Source of the DNA: JAAYOS01 sp050950785
Lineage (GTDB): Bacteria > Bacillota > Clostridia > Oscillospirales > JAAYOS01
Length of the DNA stretch: 30,869 nucleotides
Assembly (NCBI GenBank): GCA_050950785.1
Contig: JBMNIG010000015.1
Span: 1-30,869, forward strand
Reading direction: 5' to 3'
Under the pieces are notes generated by a model. The model searched no databases. It saw only the letters and a list, made by a program, of their open reading frames with translations, and was not told the DNA's origin. Positions 8,420-15,880 of this stretch are shown piece after piece. The position numbers and the translations under genes are program-made. The first letter of the stretch is position 1. Every line of letters starts with the position of its first letter.

Positions 8420-9247
8420 ATGTTTACTTTCTTAAGCACTATTATTTCGAACAAAAACATAATTTCATTGTTGACTGCTGGTCTTATGTGCAGTATAGGT
8501 CTTCCGCTACTCTTTGTACTTCTTCGTCGAAGGTTCCACCTAAATGTAATACCTTTTCTTATTGGGGCCACCGGATACATGATACTTGTACTGTTAGCGG
8601 AAACGCAACTGCGCACATGGATCATTGACCCCGATTCCCCATTATACGATATAATGGTCGCAAATCCTGCATTGTATATGCTGGCTATCGGTTTCGGTTC
8701 CGCGCTCTTAATTGAGGGAGGAAAATTCCTGATTTTTTATTTTATGAAACGGTGGTACTCCTCCCATTATACCGCCATTGCGTTCAGTCTAGGATTTTGC
8801 GCAGTCAACACTTTATTCCTTGTGGGGATTCGTTACATCATCTATAGCTGGCTTGCCCACAGCCAAAATATGAACATTATGTCGGGCGCAGCAAGCCTTG
8901 ATTATCCTGAGCTTTTTCGAACCCTAGCGAGTCAGACGCCAATTGATATTTTTTTGGTTGGCATAGAGCGCTACCTGTATTGTGCAATCACTATAGGCTT
9001 GACCTTCCTTGTTTGGTATTCAGCAACAAAACCATTCAAAATGTACTTATTATACGCCGCTGTTCTGCTACACGCTATCTTCTATGCTCCATACGCACTG
9101 ACCGAAGTCCATGTACTGGAAATTTCCACTCCTTACTATATCATCATTACAGTAATAGCGGTTTTGAGTCTATTTATCGCTTATTTAGTATACAGAGCGG
9201 CTATGCGTAGCAGAAACAATGAGGCTGATCCATTTGCCCTTTTATAA
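8420..9247 (+). CDS. YhfC-like polytopic membrane protein
   Basis: A 275-residue protein with about eight hydrophobic helices. It resembles the YhfC family (predicted intramembrane metalloprotease relatives): EGGKFLIFYFMKR in helix 3, GIERYLYCAITIGLTFLVWY, and LLHAIFYAPYAL near the C-terminus. The central motif that in family members usually carries a His and Glu (GHGxxE-like) is here SLGFCAVNT, with neither residue, so catalysis is doubtful. A GGTAGG ribosome site precedes ATG 8420. It follows corA directly and shares its terminator, suggesting a membrane or cation-related partnership, but the function is unknown. Confidence 0.65.
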   Translation: MFTFLSTIISNKNIISLLTAGLMCSIGLPLLFVLLRRRFHLNVIPFLIGATGYMILVLLAETQLRTWIIDPDSPLYDIMVANPALYMLAIGFGSALLIEGGKFLIFYFMKRWYSSHYTAIAFSLGFCAVNTLFLVGIRYIIYSWLAHSQNMNIMSGAASLDYPELFRTLASQTPIDIFLVGIERYLYCAITIGLTFLVWYSATKPFKMYLLYAAVLLHAIFYAPYALTEVHVLEISTPYYIIITVIAVLSLFIAYLVYRAAMRSRNNEADPFALL

Positions 9248-9286
9248 AATTGCACTCATTGCTTTGAAGTTAAACACCTAAGGCAA

Positions 9287-9328
9287 AAGTAAACCTCCGA
9301 AAGTTAGTTAACTTTCGGAGGTTTACTT
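9287..9328. terminator. Bidirectional terminator between the yhfC-like gene and the tRNA operon
   Basis: A perfect 20-bp inverted repeat: arms 9287-9306 and 9309-9328 with only a 2-nt spacer (AAGTAAACCTCCGAAAGTTA is the left arm). It sits between convergent transcription units, and reading on the minus strand it is followed by TTTT. Confidence 0.85.
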
Positions 9329-9329
9329 A

Positions 9330-9403
9330 TGGAGGCGCCACCCAGAATCGAACTGGGGATAAGGGCTTTGCAGGCCCCTGCCTTACCGCTTGGCTATGGC
9401 GCC
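9330..9403 (-). tRNA. tRNA-Cys (GCA)
   Basis: A cloverleaf reads on the minus strand: acceptor GGCGCCA/TGGCGCC, anticodon loop CTGCAAA (anticodon GCA), T-loop TTCGATT, discriminator U (expected for Cys) and encoded CCA. Last gene of the tRNA operon, next to the terminator. Confidence 0.96.
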
Positions 9404-9441
9404 TTATTCTGCTGTCGGCAGGTATTAACCTGCCGACAACC

Positions 9442-9516
9442 TGGAGCGGAAGACGAGATTCGAACTCGCGACTTTCACCTTGGCAAGGTGACACTCTACC
9501 ACTGAGTCACTCCCGC
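9442..9516 (-). tRNA. tRNA-Gly (GCC)
   Basis: Minus-strand cloverleaf with acceptor GCGGGAG, anticodon loop TTGCCAA (anticodon GCC), T-loop TTCGAAT and encoded CCA. The acceptor stem contains mismatch or wobble near its base (GCGGGAG with CTTCCGC). Confidence 0.95.
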
Positions 9517-9519
9517 ATA

Positions 9520-9595
9520 TGGTGCCTCCGGGCGGAATCGAACCACCGACACGGGGATTTTCAGTCCCCTGCTCTACCAACTGAGCTACAGAGGC
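9520..9595 (-). tRNA. tRNA-Phe (GAA)
   Basis: Minus-strand cloverleaf: acceptor GCCTCTG with CGGAGGC, anticodon loop CTGAAAA (anticodon GAA), T-loop TTCGATT, encoded CCA. Only 3 nt separate it from tRNA-Gly. Confidence 0.96.
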
Positions 9596-9598
9596 ATA

Positions 9599-9675
9599 TG
9601 GCGACCCGGAAGGGACTCGAACCCTCGGCCTCTAGCGTGACAGGCTAGCGTTCTAACCAACTGAACTACCGGGCC
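9599..9675 (-). tRNA. tRNA-Asp (GTC)
   Basis: Minus-strand cloverleaf: acceptor GGCCCGG/CCGGGTC, anticodon loop CTGTCAC (anticodon GTC), T-loop TTCGAGT, discriminator G as expected for Asp, encoded CCA. Confidence 0.96.
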
Positions 9676-9678
9676 ACT

Positions 9679-9754
9679 TGGTGGGAACAACAGGGCTTGA
9701 ACCTGTGACCCCATGCTTGTAAGGCATGTGCTCTCCCAGCTGAGCTATGCTCCC
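9679..9754 (-). tRNA. tRNA-Val (TAC)
   Basis: Minus-strand cloverleaf: acceptor GGGAGCA, anticodon loop CTTACAA (anticodon TAC), T-loop TTCAAGC, encoded CCA. First gene of the five-tRNA operon. Confidence 0.95.
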
Positions 9755-9796
9755 AAGTGCTTATCGCAGAAGGGGTTAACCTTAGCGACGAGAGTT

Positions 9797-9825
9797 ATTA
9801 TACCGTGTAATGTCAATAATGTCAA
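9797..9825 (-). promoter_or_regulatory. Near-consensus promoter of the tRNA operon
   Basis: On the minus strand TTGACA (9825-9820), a 17-nt spacer and TATAAT (9802-9797), an exact match to both consensus hexamers. Transcription would start about 35 nt before tRNA-Val. The rest of the 9755-10087 gap is AT-rich with only this promoter and the terminator at 10000. Confidence 0.9.
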
Positions 9826-9992
9826 GCTCTAAATTTCTAATTTTGATCCCCTTTGTAATTTGAGCCATAAGCATCTTATCTTCTAAATTTCGAGCTTTTT
9901 CTTACTTATTCAGTCTAATATTTCACTGATTTGTCATAAATTATATCGTTACCTTTTTTAGGCATGCCGTTTTCCATAAAAAAGCAACCTCA

Positions 9993-10032
9993 AAAATTCG
10001 CTCTTGCGCCATAAACAATACAGCGCAAGAGC
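9993..10032 (-). terminator. Terminator of the ECF S-component gene
   Basis: A 10-bp inverted repeat GCTCTTGCGC (10000-10009) / GCGCAAGAGC (10023-10032) with a 13-nt loop. On the minus strand it is followed by GAATTTTTGAGG. Confidence 0.75.
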
Positions 10033-10087
10033 CTCAAATCTATGTTGCAAAAACAGTATCAAAAAATATGTTTGCGGCCTTAAAGCA

Positions 10088-10726
10088 CTACAGCTTCTTT
10101 ATTCTTTGCTTATCTATTACTGAAAGGGCTTTACATATAGCAGCAACAATGATAGAAGTTGCAATAGCCTCTGGAATACCGTTTGTTAAGCCAACACCTA
10201 CCCAGAAAGCCGTTAATGTCTTTTCTGTGATCAATCCTAAATCAGCCATTGTGCCTTCTATGAACTTACCTAGAACGACGATCACGCCTCCGATAAAAAG
10301 CATAGTATTTAGCACAGATCCGGTAAATCCAGAGATAATATAAGATACAACGCTGTTGACTTTGGATTTGCTTAAAGCTTTGTAAAGGAGCGCTGTCAGC
10401 CATCCCATCAATACCCGTGGCACTATACAGACTAGCGCGACCAATACGGGATCAGTAGAAAACACCGGAGCGAACAACGGGCTTACCGGCGCTTGAGAGA
10501 GACTTAACAATCCAAACACCAAACCCAGAAAGGCGCCTGCTGCCGGTCCGATCATGATCGCTCCGATTATCACCGGAATCTGCAAAAACGTGATTTCAAC
10601 CGGTCCGATCCTTAAAAAACCGATGGGAGTAAAGTTGAGCAAAAGGATGATCGCGATAAGCACGGCGATCCTGACCATCCGGGTGATCTTTTCCTTAGAT
10701 GAACGTTTACTCATTGAATTTGCCAT
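10088..10726 (-). CDS. ECF transporter S component, probably pantothenate (PanT-like)
   Basis: A 212-residue membrane protein with about six hydrophobic helices after a short basic N-terminus (MANSMSKRSSKEKITRMVR). The helix 1-2 region NFTPIGFLRIGPVEITFLQIPVIIGAIMIG resembles ECF S components (shown only as the segments NFTPIGFLRIGPVEI and TFLQIPVII). S components bind one vitamin and use a shared EcfT-EcfA energising module encoded elsewhere. Location 140 nt downstream of the coaX-like gene suggests pantothenate, by inference only. ATG 10726 has AGGAGG 8 nt upstream. A GC-rich hairpin (about 10746-10769) just before the ribosome site may affect translation or read-through from coaX. Confidence 0.78.
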   Translation of the reverse strand: MANSMSKRSSKEKITRMVRIAVLIAIILLLNFTPIGFLRIGPVEITFLQIPVIIGAIMIGPAAGAFLGLVFGLLSLSQAPVSPLFAPVFSTDPVLVALVCIVPRVLMGWLTALLYKALSKSKVNSVVSYIISGFTGSVLNTMLFIGGVIVVLGKFIEGTMADLGLITEKTLTAFWVGVGLTNGIPEAIATSIIVAAICKALSVIDKQRIKKL

Positions 10727-10866
10727 AAATAATACCTCCTGCTGCCACCCTTCCCCACATGGGAAGGTGTAGCGCATAATAAAATGGATCTAATACGATT
10801 GATATTATATCTTATATACCGGACATTGAACATAGCCTATTTACCCGCCATATACCAAACTTATCG

Positions 10867-11652
10867 TTAATTCCTACTTCTTTTCTGTGTATTCTTAACA
10901 TAAATCGTATAAAGTCCTTCAAGTAGTAGGTGCTTGTCATATATGACATCATGCTTACAATGCCCACATATCTCCTTTGCATACTGTCCTGTTGCCACAA
11001 CTGAGGACTTACCTATTTGATCTTCGATTTGTGAAACTAAGCCATCTATCATTGCGGCGGTTCCATAAATTATCCCTGAATTTATAGAATCTGCTGAATT
11101 TTTCCCTATTAAAGGTCCCCTTCCCCGCAGGCCGATCTGAGGTAAAAGCGCGGTTTTTTCAGCCAGCACATCAATGGATAGGTCTATTCCGGGGCATATT
11201 ACGCATCCAATATAGTCGCGATTGATATCAATAGCAGACAATACAGTAGCGGATCCTACATCAACAAGAACGATCGGCGGGGCATACTTATGGATCGCAG
11301 CCACCGATTCAGCTACAATATCACTTCCAAGCTCAGAAGTGTTATCTATCCGGATGTTGAGCCCGCTTTTTACACCGGGTCCCAGTATTATCGGCAGCCG
11401 ACCGAAGAGACGTTTCATGGCGCGGGCAACATTATCAGTCATTGTGGGTACTACAGATGAGAGAATCGAACCTTTGATTTCTGATATATCTGTACTGTTG
11501 AGCTGTAATACATTTTTTATGCGAATACAATGCTCATCCTCGGTAAAACGCGCATCGGCGGAGAGAGATGAGTTGAAAATCAACTCTCCCCCTTCGCCGA
11601 AAAGACCTACATTTATAACACTGTTTCCAATATTGACTGTTAAAACACTCAT
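10867..11652 (-). CDS. coaX: Type III pantothenate kinase (CoaX) homologue with altered active site
   Basis: A 261-residue protein of normal CoaX length and overall pattern: VLVDVGSATVLSAID (equivalent of VDxGTATT), ICPGIDLSIDVL, TALLPQI and SGIIYGTAAMIDGLV. It should catalyse the first step of CoA synthesis, ATP plus pantothenate. Three usually conserved spots differ: the N-terminal DxGNT is NIGNS (first Asp is Asn, residue 7), GADR is GSDI, and TGG is TGQ. It may therefore be divergent or impaired. It begins 4 nt after the asnS stop with only a weak ribosome site, so it is probably translationally coupled to asnS. Confidence 0.8.
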   Translation of the reverse strand: MSVLTVNIGNSVINVGLFGEGGELIFNSSLSADARFTEDEHCIRIKNVLQLNSTDISEIKGSILSSVVPTMTDNVARAMKRLFGRLPIILGPGVKSGLNIRIDNTSELGSDIVAESVAAIHKYAPPIVLVDVGSATVLSAIDINRDYIGCVICPGIDLSIDVLAEKTALLPQIGLRGRGPLIGKNSADSINSGIIYGTAAMIDGLVSQIEDQIGKSSVVATGQYAKEICGHCKHDVIYDKHLLLEGLYTIYVKNTQKRSRN

Positions 11653-11656
11653 AGCT

Positions 11657-13048
11657 CTAAAATTCAGCAGATCCCGTTGTGCGCGGGAACGGTATTACAT
11701 CTCGTATGTTGGTCATTCCTGTGAGATACATTATCATGCGCTCAAAGCCCAGACCATAGCCGCAGTGTTTTGCTCCACCGTAGCGGCGAAGATCGATGTA
11801 CCACCAATAATCTTCTTCATTAAGCCCTAACTCGTCAATTCTGCGCTTTAGTACATCCAGACGTTCTTCACGTTGGCTACCACCGATGAGTTCGCCCACA
11901 CCCGGTACAAGCAGGTCCATCGCGGCCACGGTTTTCCCATCTTCATTTAGCCTCATATAAAAGGCTTTGATCTCCTTAGGATAATCTATTACAAACACCG
12001 GCTTCTTGATCCATTCCTCAGTCAGATATCTTTCATGCTCAGTCTGCAGGTCGCATCCCCAGTAAACAGGATATTCAAAGCGGTCTTTTACTTTCTCAAG
12101 AACCTCAATAGCTTCAGTATATGTCACGCAACCAAAATCCGATTCCAACACATGGTTTAGCCTGTCTAGCAGTCCTTTAGAAACAAAGTTGTTGAAAAAC
12201 TCCATCTCGGCAGGACAAGTCTCAAGAACATGTCGAATGATATGCTTTACCATGTCCTCTGCAAGACGCATATTGTCATTAAGGTCTGAAAAGGCGATTT
12301 CGGGTTCGATCATCCAGAACTCCGCCGCATGGCGCGGTGTGTTTGATTTTTCAGCACGGAAGGTCGGGCCGAATGTGTAGGTTTTTCCAAAGGCCAGAGC
12401 AAAGGCCTCTGCCTCAAGCTGCCCGGATACGGTAAGATTGGTTTCTTTCTCAAAGAAATCCTGCGTAAAGTCCACTTCTCCGCTTTCAGTGCGAGGGATA
12501 TTATCCAGATCCAGAGTCGTCACCCTGAACATCTCGCCAGCACCTTCAGCATCACTTCCGGTAATAATGGGGGTGTGTGCATAGATAAACCCGCGGCTGT
12601 GAAAGAAATCATGAATGGCAAAGGCAGCCTCTGATCGTACTCTAAATACGGCACTGAATGTATTCGATCTCGGTCGGAGATGGGCGATCGTGCGAAGGTA
12701 TTCGAAGGAGTGACGCTTTTTCTGTAGCGGATATTCCGGCGAAGATGCCCCCTCAAGCTCGACAGAATTTGTTTTTAGCTCAAAGGGCTGTTTTGCACCG
12801 GGTGTCAATACAAGAGTTCCCTCTGCAATTATTGCCGAACCGACATTGTATTTGCGTACCTCGTCGAAATTTGGCATTGCCGACTCAAGTACGAGCTGAA
12901 GGTTTTTTACAATCGAACCGTCGTTGAGTTCAATGAAAGCAAATGCTTTTGAGTCACGTAATGTGCGGATCCATCCTCCGACCCGTATTTCCTTCTCGTG
13001 AAATCTCTCCGGATCGGCAAAGATCTCCTTTATTGAAACTAGCTTCAT
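11657..13048 (-). CDS. asnS: Asparaginyl-tRNA synthetase
   Basis: A 463-residue class IIb synthetase. The N-terminal OB-fold anticodon domain (KEIRVGGWIRTLRDSKAFAF, residues about 18-37) is followed by motif 2 (FGPTFRAEKSNTPRHAAEFW) and motif 3 (YGLGFERMIMYLTGMTNIRD), ending IPFPRTTGSAEF. PFPRTxGxAEF with the NIRDV segment is typical of AsnRS rather than AspRS. It charges tRNA-Asn. ATG 13048 has GGGAGG 8 nt upstream and was preferred to the ORF start five codons earlier. It leads an asnS-coaX-ECF S transcription unit with a clear promoter. Confidence 0.95.
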   Translation of the reverse strand: MKLVSIKEIFADPERFHEKEIRVGGWIRTLRDSKAFAFIELNDGSIVKNLQLVLESAMPNFDEVRKYNVGSAIIAEGTLVLTPGAKQPFELKTNSVELEGASSPEYPLQKKRHSFEYLRTIAHLRPRSNTFSAVFRVRSEAAFAIHDFFHSRGFIYAHTPIITGSDAEGAGEMFRVTTLDLDNIPRTESGEVDFTQDFFEKETNLTVSGQLEAEAFALAFGKTYTFGPTFRAEKSNTPRHAAEFWMIEPEIAFSDLNDNMRLAEDMVKHIIRHVLETCPAEMEFFNNFVSKGLLDRLNHVLESDFGCVTYTEAIEVLEKVKDRFEYPVYWGCDLQTEHERYLTEEWIKKPVFVIDYPKEIKAFYMRLNEDGKTVAAMDLLVPGVGELIGGSQREERLDVLKRRIDELGLNEEDYWWYIDLRRYGGAKHCGYGLGFERMIMYLTGMTNIRDVIPFPRTTGSAEF

Positions 13049-13079
13049 AATATTTCCTCCCAAGAGCGATTGTGAAGAT

Positions 13080-13108
13080 ATAATAACCCATTATTTTGCA
13101 TTGGTCAA
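13080..13108 (-). promoter_or_regulatory. Promoter of the asnS operon
   Basis: Minus strand TTGACC (13108-13103), a 17-nt spacer and TATTAT (13085-13080), about 32 nt before the asnS start codon. Confidence 0.75.
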
Positions 13109-13135
13109 CAAAAAGTAAACGCCGGCATGGCCGGC
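13109..13135 (-). terminator. Terminator of the GIY-YIG gene
   Basis: GCCGGC-ATG-GCCGGC stem-loop (13121-13135); on the minus strand it runs into GTTTACTTTTTG. The T-run overlaps the asnS promoter -35, so the two genes are closely packed. Confidence 0.6.
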
Positions 13136-13157
13136 AGGTGGTGTTTTTTGTACTTTT

Positions 13158-13739
13158 TCATGCACCGCTTTTATCTAATCTCATCTCCTTGTCAAACTCT
13201 TTTTTATCATAGATATCAAAGTAACTTTCATTGCGGTCGCTGACAAGGCTGATTCCTATGTTAGTCAGTTTTTGTAGTACCATAGATTCGGACAGCAGAT
13301 ACACGATATTTCTAACCGGTTTATCAAAGCTTCTCAATAAATATCGGCCACGTTTCATTTGCCCGAGCATATTCAATACCTCATCTAAATTGTAGCCTAT
13401 CATTCTAAATACTGCCATGTCATCGATATTTTTGCCCGGTCCCGAATTGTAGCCGTTTATACGACTGTCGTACTCCCTGATATACTCTTCCTCCGCTAAA
13501 TCGCATTCAGGACGGCTTTTGCAGCGTAACAAGATCTCAAACTTAAAGTTTGTTGCGCCGTATTTTCTCATATCATCATACAATTTCCCAGGTTGATTTA
13601 CTCTGGCATTATAAATGTGTTGCAGTATACACTTTCTATACTTATCAGTCGAACCGATATACACTTTACCTGTATGGGTGGATGTTATCTTATAAACTAC
13701 ATATTTCCCGAGGTTTGCGCTCTTTTCGGCATCTCCCAT
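13158..13739 (-). CDS. GIY-YIG nuclease-domain protein
   Basis: A 193-residue protein. Residues about 12-90 form a GIY-YIG domain: YVVYKITS (first motif, with VVY in place of GIY), VYIGSTDK (YIG motif), an Arg/His-containing helix (YRKCILQHIYNARV) and FKFEILLRC. CDLAEEEYIREYDSRINGYN resembles the linker of homing-endonuclease-like GIY-YIG proteins. The C-terminal 95 residues are unrecognised. Such domains cut DNA or RNA as single-strand nicks or double-strand breaks; the target is unknown. ATG 13739 is chosen because AGGAG lies 7 nt upstream. It stands alone, with no intron, restriction or phage genes around it. Confidence 0.72.
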   Translation of the reverse strand: MGDAEKSANLGKYVVYKITSTHTGKVYIGSTDKYRKCILQHIYNARVNQPGKLYDDMRKYGATNFKFEILLRCKSRPECDLAEEEYIREYDSRINGYNSGPGKNIDDMAVFRMIGYNLDEVLNMLGQMKRGRYLLRSFDKPVRNIVYLLSESMVLQKLTNIGISLVSDRNESYFDIYDKKEFDKEMRLDKSGA

Positions 13740-13965
13740 ATTGCATTCTCCTGTCATTTAAACATCAAGTACCACTCATGTACACAATTATATAAAATCC
13801 TTTACAAGAAAATGGTCGCCTTTTGCGACAACATACTTTTTAGTCGAAGAGATATATGTTATAATTTCATACATCTTGTCAATTTCTTTATTTATCCAGT
13901 GATGTCTTCAAACGGAAGCCTATGTTTGATGCATATATTTGATATACAAACGAAAGGGATGGTAC

Positions 13966-15213
13966 ATGGTGGTAAACGGACTACTTCCTGCAGATTTTCT
14001 TCTCCCAATTGGGGTGGATATGACTAAATGGAGCGTTATAGCATGCGACCAATTTACTTCCGAGCCCGATTACTGGGCCCGCGTAGAAAAAACGGTTGGC
14101 AAAGCTCCATCAACTCTTCATGCTATACTTCCCGAGGCATACCTTGACAAACCCGACATAACCAAGCGCATCGAGGGCTTACAGGCTTCAATGCTGGAAT
14201 ATTTGAATATGGATCTTTTTCGAAATCATCACGGCTATGTCTATGTTGAAAGAAATCTGTGTAATGGTGTTATTAGGCGCGGAATCGTTGGCATGATCGA
14301 TCTTGAAGATTATTCATTCGAGAGTAACTCTGACAGCCCGATACGAGCCACAGAGCAAACAGTACTCGAAAGGATCCCACCGAGATTGAATGTCAGAAAG
14401 AACTCACCCCTTGAGTTTTCCCATGTGATAATGCTTTTTGATGATCCGAATGATACCGTTATTTCACCTATAGAAACCCGCAAGGACTCATTTCAGCTTC
14501 TCTATGACTTTGAGCTGATGGAAAACGGTGGACATATCACAGGAAGACTCTTAGACAGTAAAGAGGAACAGAGAGTTCATGAAGCTTTTTATTCATTGAC
14601 TGTTGACAAACCAATGGTATTTGCAGTAGGCGACGGTAACCATTCGCTTGCTGCGGCAAAGTCAAACTATGAATTGATAAAGAAGACAATGCCTGCGTGT
14701 GAGTATCTTGTCCATCCTGCTAGATACGCTCTTGTGGAAGCAGTAAACCTATATGACCCTGCCATGGAGTTTGAAGCCATCCACAGGATCGTTTTTGACG
14801 TGGATACGGACGATCTGTTAAAGAGTATGAAAAAGTATTTTAGCAAGACAGCTGATAACGATACTGTTGAAAGTCACATAAATAGTTTTACCATTGAATA
14901 CATAACGGGAGGCAACACAGGAACAATCGCTGTAAAAACTGATAAATTTTCATTGCCCGTAGCCGCCCTGCAGCATTTTCTTGACAATTACCTTTCTTCA
15001 TCGGGAGAAAAAATCGATTATATTCACGGTGAGGAGTCATTAAGATCACTTGCAGCAGATCCCCGTTCAATTGGATTCCTGCTACCGTCAATAGACAAGT
15101 CCACCCTTTTTACCGATGTAATGCAAAATGGAGCATTTCCGCGTAAGACCTTCTCCTGTGGCAGCGCGGAAGATAAACGGTACTACTTAGAGTGTCGAAA
15201 GATCATACTTTGA
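13966..15213 (+). CDS. DUF1015 family protein
   Basis: A 415-residue protein matching the DUF1015 (COG4198) family. It opens with LLPADFLLPIGVDMTKWSVIACDQFTSEPDYW and has the family's central motif as VGDGNHSLAAAK (D223 to H226), equivalent to the DGHHR of many homologues. No membrane segment or signal is present. The role is unknown; the DGHHR motif resembles that of ParB-fold free-serine kinases (SerK/SbnI), so a small-molecule kinase activity is conceivable, but that is inference. ATG 13966 with AAAGGG 7 nt upstream was preferred over a start nine codons earlier. Monocistronic, with a shared bidirectional terminator downstream. Confidence 0.82.
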   Translation: MVVNGLLPADFLLPIGVDMTKWSVIACDQFTSEPDYWARVEKTVGKAPSTLHAILPEAYLDKPDITKRIEGLQASMLEYLNMDLFRNHHGYVYVERNLCNGVIRRGIVGMIDLEDYSFESNSDSPIRATEQTVLERIPPRLNVRKNSPLEFSHVIMLFDDPNDTVISPIETRKDSFQLLYDFELMENGGHITGRLLDSKEEQRVHEAFYSLTVDKPMVFAVGDGNHSLAAAKSNYELIKKTMPACEYLVHPARYALVEAVNLYDPAMEFEAIHRIVFDVDTDDLLKSMKKYFSKTADNDTVESHINSFTIEYITGGNTGTIAVKTDKFSLPVAALQHFLDNYLSSSGEKIDYIHGEESLRSLAADPRSIGFLLPSIDKSTLFTDVMQNGAFPRKTFSCGSAEDKRYYLECRKIIL

Positions 15214-15216
15214 CAG

Positions 15217-15243
15217 AAAAACGGAGCAACTGCTCCGTTTTTA
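15217..15243. terminator. Bidirectional terminator between DUF1015 and cotJC
   Basis: ACGGAGCA (15221-15228) / TGCTCCGT (15231-15238) with a 2-nt loop, an A-run on the left and a T-run on the right, between convergent genes. Confidence 0.88.
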
Positions 15244-15266
15244 ACATACACTCGATATTTCCCTCG

Positions 15267-15875
15267 TTACCTGTGAGGTGCTCTGTCAAACGATGGATTG
15301 ATGGCGTAAAAGTTTTTAGAATCAAGTCTTTCGGTAACTAGCCGCAATCCTTCACCAAAACGTTGGAAGTGGACCACTTCGCGCTCACGCAGGAATTTGA
15401 TCGGATCTGCAACATCAGGATCGTCGACCATTCTAAGTATGTTGTCATAAGTCGTCCTTGCCTTCTGTTCGGCCGCCATATCCTCTACGAGATCGGTGAT
15501 CGTATCGCCTTTGGATTGTATAAAGGCAGCTGTCCACGGCGTTCCTGAAGCCGCTTGAGGATAGATACCGGCAGTGTGGTCAACGAAGTAGGTATCAAAG
15601 CCTGCTTTCTTGATCTCCTCAATGCTCATATCACGTGTAAGCTGATGGACAATTGCTCCGATCATTTCGAAGTGGCCAAGTTCTTCTACGCCTATATCGG
15701 TAAGCAATCCTTTTAGCTCCGGGTAAGGCATTGCATAGCGCTGGCTCAGATAGCGTATGGATGCAGCTAGTTCGCCGTCAGGCCCGCCGTATTGTGTGAT
15801 TATGAACTTTGCAAGAGCAGGATTTGTTCGCTTTATCTTAACCGGATACTGTAGTTTTTTCTTATATTCAAACAT
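15267..15875 (-). CDS. cotJC: Spore coat protein CotJC (manganese catalase family)
   Basis: A 202-residue protein of the Mn-catalase/CotJC family with a ferritin-like four-helix fold. It starts MFEYKKKLQYPVKIKRTNP, has metal-ligand helices GVEELGHFEMIGAIVHQL and REREVVHFQRFGEGL, and a short C-terminal tail. CotJC is shorter than true Mn-catalases; it sits in the spore coat and may consume peroxide, though activity is not shown for most members. ATG 15875 has AGGAGG 8 nt upstream, and a start 19 codons earlier would run into the preceding gene. It begins 5 nt after the stop of the fused CotJA/B gene. Confidence 0.95.
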   Translation of the reverse strand: MFEYKKKLQYPVKIKRTNPALAKFIITQYGGPDGELAASIRYLSQRYAMPYPELKGLLTDIGVEELGHFEMIGAIVHQLTRDMSIEEIKKAGFDTYFVDHTAGIYPQAASGTPWTAAFIQSKGDTITDLVEDMAAEQKARTTYDNILRMVDDPDVADPIKFLREREVVHFQRFGEGLRLVTERLDSKNFYAINPSFDRAPHR

Positions 15876-15880
15876 TTGCT

